Assembly: GCA_047615875.1 (NCBI GenBank)
Contig: JBLHGU010000012.1
Location: 1-53,017 of the forward strand
Source: JBLHGU01 sp047615875
GTDB taxonomy: Bacteria > Pseudomonadota > Gammaproteobacteria > Arenicellales > CAJQKF01
Direction: 5' to 3'
Length of the DNA stretch: 53,017 nucleotides
The notes below the pieces were generated by a model. That model worked only from the letters and a program-made list of their open reading frames with translations. It made no database searches and was not told the origin of the DNA. Made by a program: the position numbers and the translations under genes. Positions within the stretch are counted from its first letter, which is position 1. Every line of letters begins with the position of its first letter. Shown here piece after piece: positions 25,817 through 33,809 of this stretch.

Positions 25817-27058
25817 ATGGCAAATATTACGCGCAGAATCGGTCTTTCCCTGGGTGCTGATATCTGTTGGCCCATCTGCTATGAGGCCTTGCTGAAGCAA
25901 CTGAATTTAAAGCTTTCAATCGGCGGAGATACGATCAGTATCGAAGCTGAACGGGTTTATATAGAGCCTTTCGATCTGAAACAGGACTGTCGGTACGATG
26001 TCGTGATTGACCGTCTGACGCACTGGTATCACGTCTCACGGGAGTGGATTAAGAAAGCTATACTGGTCAACGATCTGTATGTTTACAACAACCCATGGTC
26101 TATACAGTCTATGGAAAAACACACTTCTTATGCCGCGCTGATGCGCCTGGGGTTTCGGGTACCGGAAACCTGGATGATTCCTCCCAAAGAATACGAAGAA
26201 TCGGCCGATCTACAGTCGACCCTCGATAAGTATGCAAAACTATTCGATTTGGGCGAGGTAGGCGATCAGATTGGCTATCCACTCTATATGAAACCCTACG
26301 ATGGCGGTGCCTGGGTTGGTGTTACAGCGATTAACAATCGAGAGGAACTGTATGACGCTTACAATGAGAGTGGCACTCGGGTGATGAACCTGCAGAAAGG
26401 CGTCGTGCCGAACGATGCCTTTGTTCGTTGCATTGGTCTGGGACCCCAGTTCCGCTTCGTCAATTATGATCCGGCAGCAGCACTACACGACCGCTATCGT
26501 ATGGACTACGACTTTCTGCCTACCGACCAGGCGCAGCGGCTGGCTGATACGACCCTGGTAATCAACGCTTTTTTCGGCTGGGATTTTAATTCCTGCGAAG
26601 GTATGCGTCAGCATGGTAACTGGCATTTGATAGATTTCGCCAATGCCTGTCCCGATTCCCAGGTCACCGCGTTGCATTATCATTTTCCCTGGTTGATCAA
26701 AGCTAACTTACGCTGGTCGATATTCTGCGCCGCGACCGGCCGTGAGATGAAAACTGATCTTGACTGGCACGAGTATTTTGCTATCGCTGATCAGGATATT
26801 CCGTTCGAACAGAAACTGGCCGGCTACGTCAAGGTGGCGAGGCGCCGATTCGATGTTGATGCCTTCGAAGACTTCTGCGCAACTCACCTTTGTGAACTGG
26901 ATGAAGTGGCGAATGAATTTTTCGCCAGCGAATTGATGCGTGATGCGATCAGGCAAAAAGTTACTGCACTTTTCCCGGCTCATGAAGTTGAAAGCTTTAC
27001 CGAGTTGTTCTGGAACAGAGTGCAGGAATGGCGACGTATAGAAGGATCGGGTTCATGA
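25817..27058 (+). CDS. ATP-grasp ligase family protein (first)
   Basis: The 413-residue protein has the ATP-grasp layout: an N-terminal domain, an ATP-lid strand YPLYMKPYDGGAWVGV near residue 155, the segment NDAFVRCIGLGPQFRFVNYD, and the metal-binding HLIDFANACPDS near residue 275. A long C-terminal helical extension follows. ATP-grasp enzymes join a carboxylate to an amine or thiol through an acyl phosphate. The start at 25817 was chosen because GGAGG at 25804-25808 lies at a good distance; upstream TTG and ATG codons are too close. Its stop overlaps the start of the next esterase by four bases. The substrate cannot be told; relatives are usually called ATP-grasp or RimK-like proteins of unknown role. 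Confidence 0.8.
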   Translation: MANITRRIGLSLGADICWPICYEALLKQLNLKLSIGGDTISIEAERVYIEPFDLKQDCRYDVVIDRLTHWYHVSREWIKKAILVNDLYVYNNPWSIQSMEKHTSYAALMRLGFRVPETWMIPPKEYEESADLQSTLDKYAKLFDLGEVGDQIGYPLYMKPYDGGAWVGVTAINNREELYDAYNESGTRVMNLQKGVVPNDAFVRCIGLGPQFRFVNYDPAAALHDRYRMDYDFLPTDQAQRLADTTLVINAFFGWDFNSCEGMRQHGNWHLIDFANACPDSQVTALHYHFPWLIKANLRWSIFCAATGREMKTDLDWHEYFAIADQDIPFEQKLAGYVKVARRRFDVDAFEDFCATHLCELDEVANEFFASELMRDAIRQKVTALFPAHEVESFTELFWNRVQEWRRIEGSGS

Positions 27059-27783
27059 AAGATACTTCCCGCTGGCATTCACCCCATGTCGAACAGGAAG
27101 TTCAGCTAGTTCGTTGGGGCCATATGGGTAAGCCTGTTTTGCTCTTCCCTACAGCAGGCGGAGATGCCGAGGAAGTCGAACGCTTCCACCTGATCGGGGT
27201 ATTGACGCCACTCATCGAGGCCGGTCGCATCAAGGTTTACTCAACCGACTCACTCGCCGGCAAAGCATGGATATCTAAACAGCATTCGGCCGAATACTGT
27301 TCGCATCTGCAAAATATGTTCGATGCACTGATTTACCAGGAAATTGTGCCGACCATCCGTAAAGATTGTGAAACTCCGGAGATTGAAATCATCGCTGCTG
27401 GTGCCTCGATTGGTGCATTCAATGCAGTGGCTAGCATTTGTCGTCACCCAGATGTCTTCAGTATGGCGATCGCCATGAGTGGGACTTATGACTTATCTAA
27501 AAACCTGGAAGGTGGCTTCATCGAAGATTTCTATTTTTGCTCGCCAATACATTTTTTACCCGGACTAGAAGGCCCGGTATTGGAGAAGCTGCGAGAACGT
27601 CTGATACTGATGCCTTCTGGGGAAGGTGATTATGAAGACATCGGCGAGTCATGGCGCATGGCTAAAATACTGGGTGATAAAGGCGTTCCAAACCGGGTCG
27701 ACTCCTGGGGCACCGAGTACCGACACGACTGGGAAACCTGGCGCAAAATGCTGCCGCAATATCTGGCTGAATACAGCTTATGA
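27055..27783 (+). CDS. Esterase family protein (putative alpha/beta hydrolase)
   Basis: The 242-residue protein belongs to the putative esterase (D-esterase/COG4947-like) family, with KPVLLFPTAGGDAEEVERF at the N-terminus and the nucleophile region IAAGASIGAFNAVA (Ser near residue 121). A C-terminal segment ends in YRHDWETWRKMLPQYL, where the histidine probably completes the triad. Start choice: the ATG at 27055 overlaps the upstream stop (ATGA) and has AGAAGGA in front, better than the ATG at 27028. Small esterases of this kind often sit beside ATP-grasp and COG2170 ligase genes. A role in releasing or transferring an acyl group is an inference. Confidence 0.83.
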   Translation: MKDTSRWHSPHVEQEVQLVRWGHMGKPVLLFPTAGGDAEEVERFHLIGVLTPLIEAGRIKVYSTDSLAGKAWISKQHSAEYCSHLQNMFDALIYQEIVPTIRKDCETPEIEIIAAGASIGAFNAVASICRHPDVFSMAIAMSGTYDLSKNLEGGFIEDFYFCSPIHFLPGLEGPVLEKLRERLILMPSGEGDYEDIGESWRMAKILGDKGVPNRVDSWGTEYRHDWETWRKMLPQYLAEYSL

Positions 27784-27816
27784 TCACTGCCGCGCTGAAA
27801 AAACGAGCATAGCTCC

Positions 27817-29289
27817 ATGGCCGAGAAACCATTGAAAATATGCATGGTCAGTTCAGAACTGGCGCCACTGGCAAAGACCGGAGGACTGGCGGACGTGAAT
27901 GCCGCTCTATCGGCATTCCTGGACAAAAAACGCCACGACATACTCGTGTTGATACCCTTTTATTCAGCAATAGACACAGAGTCGCTAGTGATTGTACCGG
28001 ATCCGTTGCTGCAAAACCTGTCGATTCGGATCGGCAATCATCATCTGAATTATTCAATCGATACGACAACCTTACCGAATACGACGCTGAAAATATATCT
28101 TTTACGTTGCCCGGAACTGTACGATCGATCCGGCTTTTATACCGATGGGTCCGACGAACACCTGCGCTTTATTTTGTTATCACGGGTTGCCATCGAGATG
28201 TGCCAACACATGGGCTTTGCGCCGGACATCTTCCATTGCCACGACTGGCACACCGCGCTAACACCACTTTATTTGAAAACACTCTATGCCTGGGATAGGT
28301 TGTTTGAAAACACGCGATCGGTTCTAACCATTCATAATATCGGCTACCAGGGCATATTCGACGCCAGAATATTGCACGATATGGGAATGCAGAACTCTGC
28401 CGAATTGATGCATCAGGAAGACCTGGCGCTGGGTCGTGTCAACTTCCTCAAGACCGGCCTGTTATATGCAGACTTGTTGACCACTGTGAGTCCCACTTAC
28501 GCCAATGAAATTCTGCAACCGAGCTACGGTATGGGTTTGCAGGATTTATTGCGGCAACGTCAGAATTCACTGGTGGGAATCCTCAATGGTGTGGATACCG
28601 ATGAGTGGAATCCGCGCAAGGATGCTTTAATTCCGTACTCCTATGACGCACGGGCCACTTCCGGTAAGAAGAAAAACAAGCTGGCACTGATGCAGGAACT
28701 CGAACTCGACAGCAGTGACGATATGCCTTTGCTTGGCATTGTTAGTCGCCTGACTTCGCAAAAAGGCATCGAATTAATACAGCAGGTTGTGCCGCAACTG
28801 CTACCACAGCGACGCTTCGCGCTCGCTGTGCTGGGCAGCGGTGAACCACGTTACGAACAGTTTTTCAGCGAGTTACAGCAGCGTCACCGCGACCGCATCT
28901 GCTTTTATCGTGGCTTCAGCAACAAGTTGGCACACATGATAGAGGCTGGTAGTGACATGTTTTTGATGCCCTCCCAGTTCGAGCCCTGTGGCCTTAACCA
29001 GATGTATAGTTTGCGCTATGGTACGGTTCCTATTGTGCGGCGCACCGGAGGGCTGGCAGATTCGGTGCAGCTGTTTGAGACGAGTAGCGGCAGTGGCAAC
29101 GGTATTGTTTTCGATGACTATAGCGGCAGCGCACTCGAGTGGGCACTGAATGCAGCACTGGACCTGTACCAGGATAAAACAAACTGGCGCAAACTGGTAC
29201 GAAACGGCATGGCTATGGACTATTCCTGGAAGCATCAGGGGCAAATATATATCGACCTTTTTCGACAGCTTCTTGGCAATGGAAAATAA
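27817..29289 (+). CDS. glgA: Glycogen/starch synthase, GT5 (GlgA type)
   Basis: This 490-residue glucosyltransferase of family GT5 transfers glucose from a nucleotide sugar to a growing alpha-1,4-glucan. The donor-binding lysine motif PLAKTGGLADV is at about residues 17-27, HCHDWHTALTPLY near residue 147 and the nucleotide-binding LGIVSRLTSQKGIEL near residue 305. The catalytic E-x7-E region FEPCGLNQMYSLRYGT is followed by the second TGGLADSV motif. All key residues are present. No glgC, glgB or glgP gene is nearby. Instead it sits between an esterase and an ATP-grasp ligase, so it may build or extend a glucan primer for another product. Confidence 0.92.
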   Translation: MAEKPLKICMVSSELAPLAKTGGLADVNAALSAFLDKKRHDILVLIPFYSAIDTESLVIVPDPLLQNLSIRIGNHHLNYSIDTTTLPNTTLKIYLLRCPELYDRSGFYTDGSDEHLRFILLSRVAIEMCQHMGFAPDIFHCHDWHTALTPLYLKTLYAWDRLFENTRSVLTIHNIGYQGIFDARILHDMGMQNSAELMHQEDLALGRVNFLKTGLLYADLLTTVSPTYANEILQPSYGMGLQDLLRQRQNSLVGILNGVDTDEWNPRKDALIPYSYDARATSGKKKNKLALMQELELDSSDDMPLLGIVSRLTSQKGIELIQQVVPQLLPQRRFALAVLGSGEPRYEQFFSELQQRHRDRICFYRGFSNKLAHMIEAGSDMFLMPSQFEPCGLNQMYSLRYGTVPIVRRTGGLADSVQLFETSSGSGNGIVFDDYSGSALEWALNAALDLYQDKTNWRKLVRNGMAMDYSWKHQGQIYIDLFRQLLGNGK

Positions 29290-29310
29290 ATTCAATATAC
29301 GGAGAATCCT

Positions 29311-30531
29311 ATGAATATCATTTTCATCGAACCATCTTTCCCGTACAACCAGAAGGAATTTGTGCGCGGATTGCACGAGATTGGCGCGAAAATCATCGCT
29401 ATCGGTGAGCGCCCACAACAATACCTGTCGGACGAAGTTAAGGGCTATCTGAGCTCCTATGTGCAGGTGCAGTCGGTCGTGCATGAACCGACGCTACTAA
29501 AAGCGGTACAACAGATACAAAGTAAAGTCTGGGTAGATCGACTGGAGGCAACAGTGGAAGCGCACATCATGGCCGCCGCCAGCGTACGCGAAGCCGCTGG
29601 TATTCCAGGCACCTCCGTGCGCACCGCCTATCTGTGCCGCGATAAGCCAGCCATGAAAGAGGAGTTACGCAAGGCAGGCATTCCCTGTGCGCTGTCAACC
29701 AGGGCAGACAACCCTGCTATAACGCGCGAATTTGTCAAACGTGTGGGGTATCCGGTGATCATCAAGCCGACAGACGGCGCCGGTGCCTCGGAAACCTGGA
29801 AGGTAGGCAATGCGCAAGAACTGGAAAGGGTTATCATCGAATCCGGCATCGCCGATGGCGCAGAAGTTGCCGTCGAAGAATTCATCGAAGGACACGAAGG
29901 ATATCTGGACACGCTGACCATCGATGGTGAGGTCAGCCATGAATTTATCACCCATTACTATCCGAATGTGTTGGTAGCGATGCGCGAGCGATGGATATCA
30001 CCACAGATGATTACCACTAACCGCGTCGAGGCCGAAGGCTACAGTGAGGTAAGGCAGATGGCGCGCGATGTGAATCGTGTGCTGGGTATAGAATCTTCGG
30101 CCACCCACATGGAATGGTTTGCCGGTCCTAAGGGATTGAAATTTTCCGAAATCGGTTGCCGACCACCAGGTGTCGGCCAGTGGGATGTCTATAATACGGC
30201 GAATGATTTCGATATCTACCTGGAATGGGCCAGTGCATTAATGCACGGACATCCTCAAAAGGCGCCATCACGACGTTACTCCGCCGGCATGATTGCGCTG
30301 CGACCAGAATGTGATGGACACATTACTGGCTATTCCGGGATAGAGACCATACAGCAGGAATATGGCGAATACATTGTGGCCTCGCATTTACCGGATACTG
30401 GCTCGGCGACCCAGCCAGTAGAAGGCGGCTATATGGCAAATGCCTGGATGCGTGTCAGACACCCTGACTACGACACCCTGAGGCATATTATGGATATGAT
30501 CGGCAGGACGGTGACAATTCATGCTGGCTAG
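29311..30531 (+). CDS. ATP-grasp ligase (carbamoyl-phosphate-synthase-like), second
   Basis: The 406-residue enzyme has a complete ATP-grasp core: an N-terminal Rossmann-like domain (MNIIFIEPSFPYNQ), the lid lysine in VIIKPTDGAGASET near residue 152, the AVEEFIEGHEGYLD strand, and the magnesium ligands in MEWFAGPKGLKFSEIGCR near residue 265. The C-terminal domain ends at about residue 400. It is like L-amino acid ligases and biotin-carboxylase-type ligases rather than RimK. It is preceded by a good GGAG ribosome binding site and followed 15 bases later by the YbdK-like ligase. Together with the first ATP-grasp protein it suggests successive amide-forming steps. Confidence 0.86.
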   Translation: MNIIFIEPSFPYNQKEFVRGLHEIGAKIIAIGERPQQYLSDEVKGYLSSYVQVQSVVHEPTLLKAVQQIQSKVWVDRLEATVEAHIMAAASVREAAGIPGTSVRTAYLCRDKPAMKEELRKAGIPCALSTRADNPAITREFVKRVGYPVIIKPTDGAGASETWKVGNAQELERVIIESGIADGAEVAVEEFIEGHEGYLDTLTIDGEVSHEFITHYYPNVLVAMRERWISPQMITTNRVEAEGYSEVRQMARDVNRVLGIESSATHMEWFAGPKGLKFSEIGCRPPGVGQWDVYNTANDFDIYLEWASALMHGHPQKAPSRRYSAGMIALRPECDGHITGYSGIETIQQEYGEYIVASHLPDTGSATQPVEGGYMANAWMRVRHPDYDTLRHIMDMIGRTVTIHAG

Positions 30532-30546
30532 TGGGCCTTGCGGTAA

Positions 30547-31719
30547 ATGACGATAACTAATGACAAACTCTATACTAAAATTATGAAACCATACCAGGAA
30601 CCCAGCTTTACGATCGGCATCGAAGAAGAATATCTACTGGTCGACCCTGAGACGCGAAACCTGGCCGACGATCCACCCGCAGCAATCCTCGAGGATTGTA
30701 GAAAACGGATTGGTGATCAGGTTACGCCCGAGTTCCTTCGATCTCAGATCGAGGTTGGAACCCGGGTTTGTAGCTCGATTTCCGAAGCGGCCGAAGAGCT
30801 CCGATCATTACGTTGCTGCATCCGTGAAGTGGCTAACAATCACGGCCTCGCGATGATTGCGGCATCAACACATCCTATCGCAGACTGGGATTTACAGAAG
30901 CACACTGAAAAGGAACGTTACAGTACACTGGCGCAGAATATGCAGACAGTTGTACGACGCATGCTGATTTGCGGCATGCATGTCCATGTCGGTATCGAGA
31001 ATGACGATTTGCGCATTGACCTGATGAACCAAGTGGGTTATTTCCTGCCACACTTGCTTGCAATCAGCACTTCCGCACCGTTCTGGCATGGTATCGAGAC
31101 CGGCCTCAAATCTTATCGCATGGCGGTCTGGAACGAGCTGCCACGTACCGGCCTGCCACCGCAGTTCGACAGCTACGGAGAATACCGACGTCTGGTCGAC
31201 ACTCTGGTCAGTACCGGAGTTATCGAGGATGCGAGTAAACTTTGGTGGGACATTCGCCCCAGCGATAAATTTCCGACCTTGGAAATGCGCATGACCGATA
31301 TCTGCACAAGGATGGAGGACTCGATTTGTATTGCAGCCTTCTATCGTTGTTTATTGCGGATGCTCTGGCGGCTGCGTCGCAGCAACCAACGCTGGCGTCA
31401 ATACGACCGGTTCATGGTTTCGGAAAACCGCTGGCGAGCATCGCGTTACGGTATCGACGAAGGGCTCATCGATTTCGGCAAGGCTGAAATCATTCCCTTT
31501 GCCGAGCTACTCGAGGAACTGATCGAGCTGATTCGAGAAGATGCGCAACACTTCGACTGCGTGTCCGAGATCGAGCACGCGCGTGAGATTCTGCGACGAG
31601 GTACTAGCGCCCACAAGCAGATCGAAGTTTGGCAGCAAGCCCGTAACTCAGGTAAAGCCGATGCCGAGGCGCTTCGCGATGTGGTTGACATGCTGATCGA
31701 GGAAACTGGCCACGAGTAG
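30547..31719 (+). CDS. Carboxylate-amine ligase, YbdK / GCS2 family
   Basis: This protein of up to 390 residues belongs to COG2170, the glutamate-cysteine-ligase-2 family within the glutamine-synthetase-like fold. The markers are FTIGIEEEYLLVDPETRNL near residue 20, the metal-binding MHVHVGIEN near residue 145, and LEMRMTDICTRMEDS near residue 245. YbdK itself has weak glutamate-cysteine ligase activity; many relatives are of unknown substrate. An ATG at 30583, closer to the conserved FTIGIEEEY, could also be the start. It is the last gene of the seven-gene cluster; no terminator is evident after it. Confidence 0.87.
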   Translation: MTITNDKLYTKIMKPYQEPSFTIGIEEEYLLVDPETRNLADDPPAAILEDCRKRIGDQVTPEFLRSQIEVGTRVCSSISEAAEELRSLRCCIREVANNHGLAMIAASTHPIADWDLQKHTEKERYSTLAQNMQTVVRRMLICGMHVHVGIENDDLRIDLMNQVGYFLPHLLAISTSAPFWHGIETGLKSYRMAVWNELPRTGLPPQFDSYGEYRRLVDTLVSTGVIEDASKLWWDIRPSDKFPTLEMRMTDICTRMEDSICIAAFYRCLLRMLWRLRRSNQRWRQYDRFMVSENRWRASRYGIDEGLIDFGKAEIIPFAELLEELIELIREDAQHFDCVSEIEHAREILRRGTSAHKQIEVWQQARNSGKADAEALRDVVDMLIEETGHE

Positions 31720-31942
31720 AGTTCGATCAGGGGCTACCTGTAATGGCAATAAGTTAGTTGGTTTTTCGGGGCCGACTGGGCATTTCTTTTTATGGTCGGC
31801 AGCAGATTGATTGCTTTAGCCTTCCGAAACACCGCCATCTTTGATTATCTCATGCCACAGATCGTGGTGATCTTTGGCCCAGTTAGCATCGCAATAGCCG
31901 GTTTACATCAATTCAAAAGTGCCGTCCATTTTGTTGCCTGGA

Positions 31943-31970
31943 TTAACCTCTAAATATCAGTTGAACCCGG
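31943..31970 (+). repeat. TTAA-type dispersed repeat end, copy D
   Basis: TTAACCTCTAAATATCAGTT and the following GAAC resemble the left end of the element at 25627, including the TTAA. Similarity is limited to the first 23 or so bases. Confidence 0.45.
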
Positions 31971-31992
31971 TTAGGGGCTCGCCAGGCGGTCC

Positions 31993-32043
31993 AAGACATT
32001 GAACCTGGAGAAATCAGTTGAATCACCAAAGAATGCACAAGCT
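31993..32043 (+). repeat. Dispersed repeat end, copy C
   Basis: AACCTGGAGAAATCAGTTGA followed by ATCACCAAAGAATGCACAAG matches the inverted right end of the element at 25798 over about 40 bases. It sits just beyond the end of the ligase cluster, in the opposite orientation to that right end. No partner end was found downstream. Confidence 0.55.
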
Positions 32044-32838
32044 CAAACGCACCAAACAGTAAACACCGTGCGTTAGTGACGCCCTCGAAGCCAGGCCAGA
32101 GGGAAAACGCAAGGCAGGTCATGGGGTGAATGATCCACTTTCGATCGCCGCGCACGATGAGTTGGGCACAGCTCCTCAATCACCTGGATGCAAAAGCAGC
32201 GACTTCCGATTCGAGCCGGTTACCGGACAATCGCGCACTACCACAGGCGGATTTTTTCCTCTGATTGAGCATGATCCTAGATTCCGCAGTTGACCACTTC
32301 GAGTGATCAATAGGTTCTTGAAATTGTTTGGATTATGTGATGGATTTGAGTTTAACTTTTGGGTGAGCTCGTTACGTCAAGTATTGCACAGTCCATTCAC
32401 CATTTGGCAGCGTTACAATTCCTTGTAATAGCTCGCTATTACGCGTCATTGTGCCTTACCATACGGCAACTATACTGCACACTACATGGCGTCCAACTGA
32501 GGATTCTAGGATGATGGATACGGCGTTTTTTGGAAGCGTGACGGGGGTGCTCGTCTTGATTGAGGCCATCAGGATAATCCGGATGGGATTCATCAACTTT
32601 CTGGATACGAACAGGTTTTTCATAGGCAATCGTCTCATTTCAGCACCTGTTCAACCAATTTTGATCCGTATCAAAATAATTCACGTAACTGCATCGAATT
32701 TTTTACGTATTACTATTAAGTGGAATGTGATCTATACTTTATCAGCCGACCCTGCATACCTACGGACTACTTGAAAACCACCATGGCGCCCGGTCGACAG
32801 TTCGGTGCCCGGCTTACCCGCATCGATGAGGTATTTTG

Positions 32839-33809
32839 ATGAGACGACGAGATTTAATTGTTCTGGCTGGCGCTGCGCGGCTACATGGCCACTGTCTATG
32901 CGCGCCCAGCAAACCGCCGTGCAGGTTGTCGGCTGGCTGAACGCCCGGCCACTCAAAGACTCCTCACCCCGCTTTGCTGCTTTCCTCAAGGGCCTTAGCG
33001 AGGCGGGTTTCGTCGAGGGTGGAAAAATGATGATCGCACACAGTATGGGCGAGACGTTGCAGGAACGCGCGGACGACCTCGTCCGGCAAGGGGTCTCGGT
33101 AATCATGGCCGGGTCACCACCCGCCGCACTTGCTGCCAAGAGTGCCACCCAAACCATACCGACCGTGTTCACATCAGGTGCGGACCCCGTTAAAATCGGT
33201 CTCGTTGAGAGCTTTAATCGACCCGGCTGAAACGCCACGGGATTCCACATCCAGTTCAGTCAACTGGTGGGAAAGCGATTGTCTCTGCTGCATGAAATCG
33301 TTCCACAAACCGAGCGCATCGCCGTGTTGGTTAATCCGGCGCATCCCTCAGACGCGCAAGCTACGGTGCAAAACGTAACCAAGGCCGCTGGCGTATTGGA
33401 CCTCGACCTCCGGGTCTTCAACGCCGGAACCATCAGCGAGATCGACGCCGCGTTCGAGGCTCTCGTGGCATGGCACGCCGGTGCCGTAGTCGTAGGTCCT
33501 AACCCATTCTTTGGCGCCCGCCGCGCACAGATCACGGCCCTGGCAACACGCCATAGGCTTCCAACCACGGTCTTTAGTCGTGGTTTTGTCAAGGCAGGTG
33601 GACTGATTAGCTACGGACCCGATACCATGGATATGTATCGCCAGGCAGACGGCTATGTCGGCCGCATCCTCAAGGGCGAGAAGCCCGCAGATTTGCCGGT
33701 CCAGCAACCGACCAAATTCGAGTTCGTGATCAACCTCAAGACAGTGAAGGCGCTCGGCCTTAGCATTTCACCCACAACACTTGCCCGCGCCGACGATATC
33801 GTTGAATGA
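32839..33809 (+). pseudogene. ABC transporter substrate-binding protein (PF04392 type), frameshifted and interrupted
   Basis: The gene starts MRRRDLIVLAGA, the usual twin-arginine-like start of this family. It shifts frame near 32878 and continues as MRAQQTAVQVVGWLNARPL (mature protein start). At 33228 a TGA interrupts NRPG-stop-NATGF, where the family has a glycine, most simply GGA changed to TGA. The same frame then continues to 33809 with VGKRLSLLHEIVPQTERIAV, AVVVGPNPFFGARR and LISYGPD. The rest of the domain is well preserved, so decay is recent. Such proteins often sit beside sensor kinases in alphaproteobacteria. Here its end overlaps the start of the kinase gene by four bases. Confidence 0.82.

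Larger units (their letters stand above)
31720..32838. other. Long non-coding stretch between the ligase cluster and the decayed signalling locus
   Basis: These 1119 bases hold no credible gene. The open frames present have no recognisable domain and no ribosome binding site. The stretch contains two copies of the TTAA-type repeat end (31943 and 31993). Near 31810-31930 on the minus strand lies a broken translation with CDANWAKDHHDLWHEI that resembles a gene remnant but which I cannot name. The stretch looks like an insertion scar. Confidence 0.6.

Noticed and set aside
28873..29484. Minus-strand open frame of 203 codons across the end of glgA and the start of the ATP-grasp gene
   Set aside because: Both plus-strand genes are strongly conserved there, including catalytic motifs, so the antisense frame is incidental.
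32451..32774. Open frame of 107 codons on the plus strand, and its antisense partner, between the ligase cluster and the signalling locus
   Set aside because: Neither translation shows a domain or ribosome binding site, and the plus-strand composition is not protein-like.
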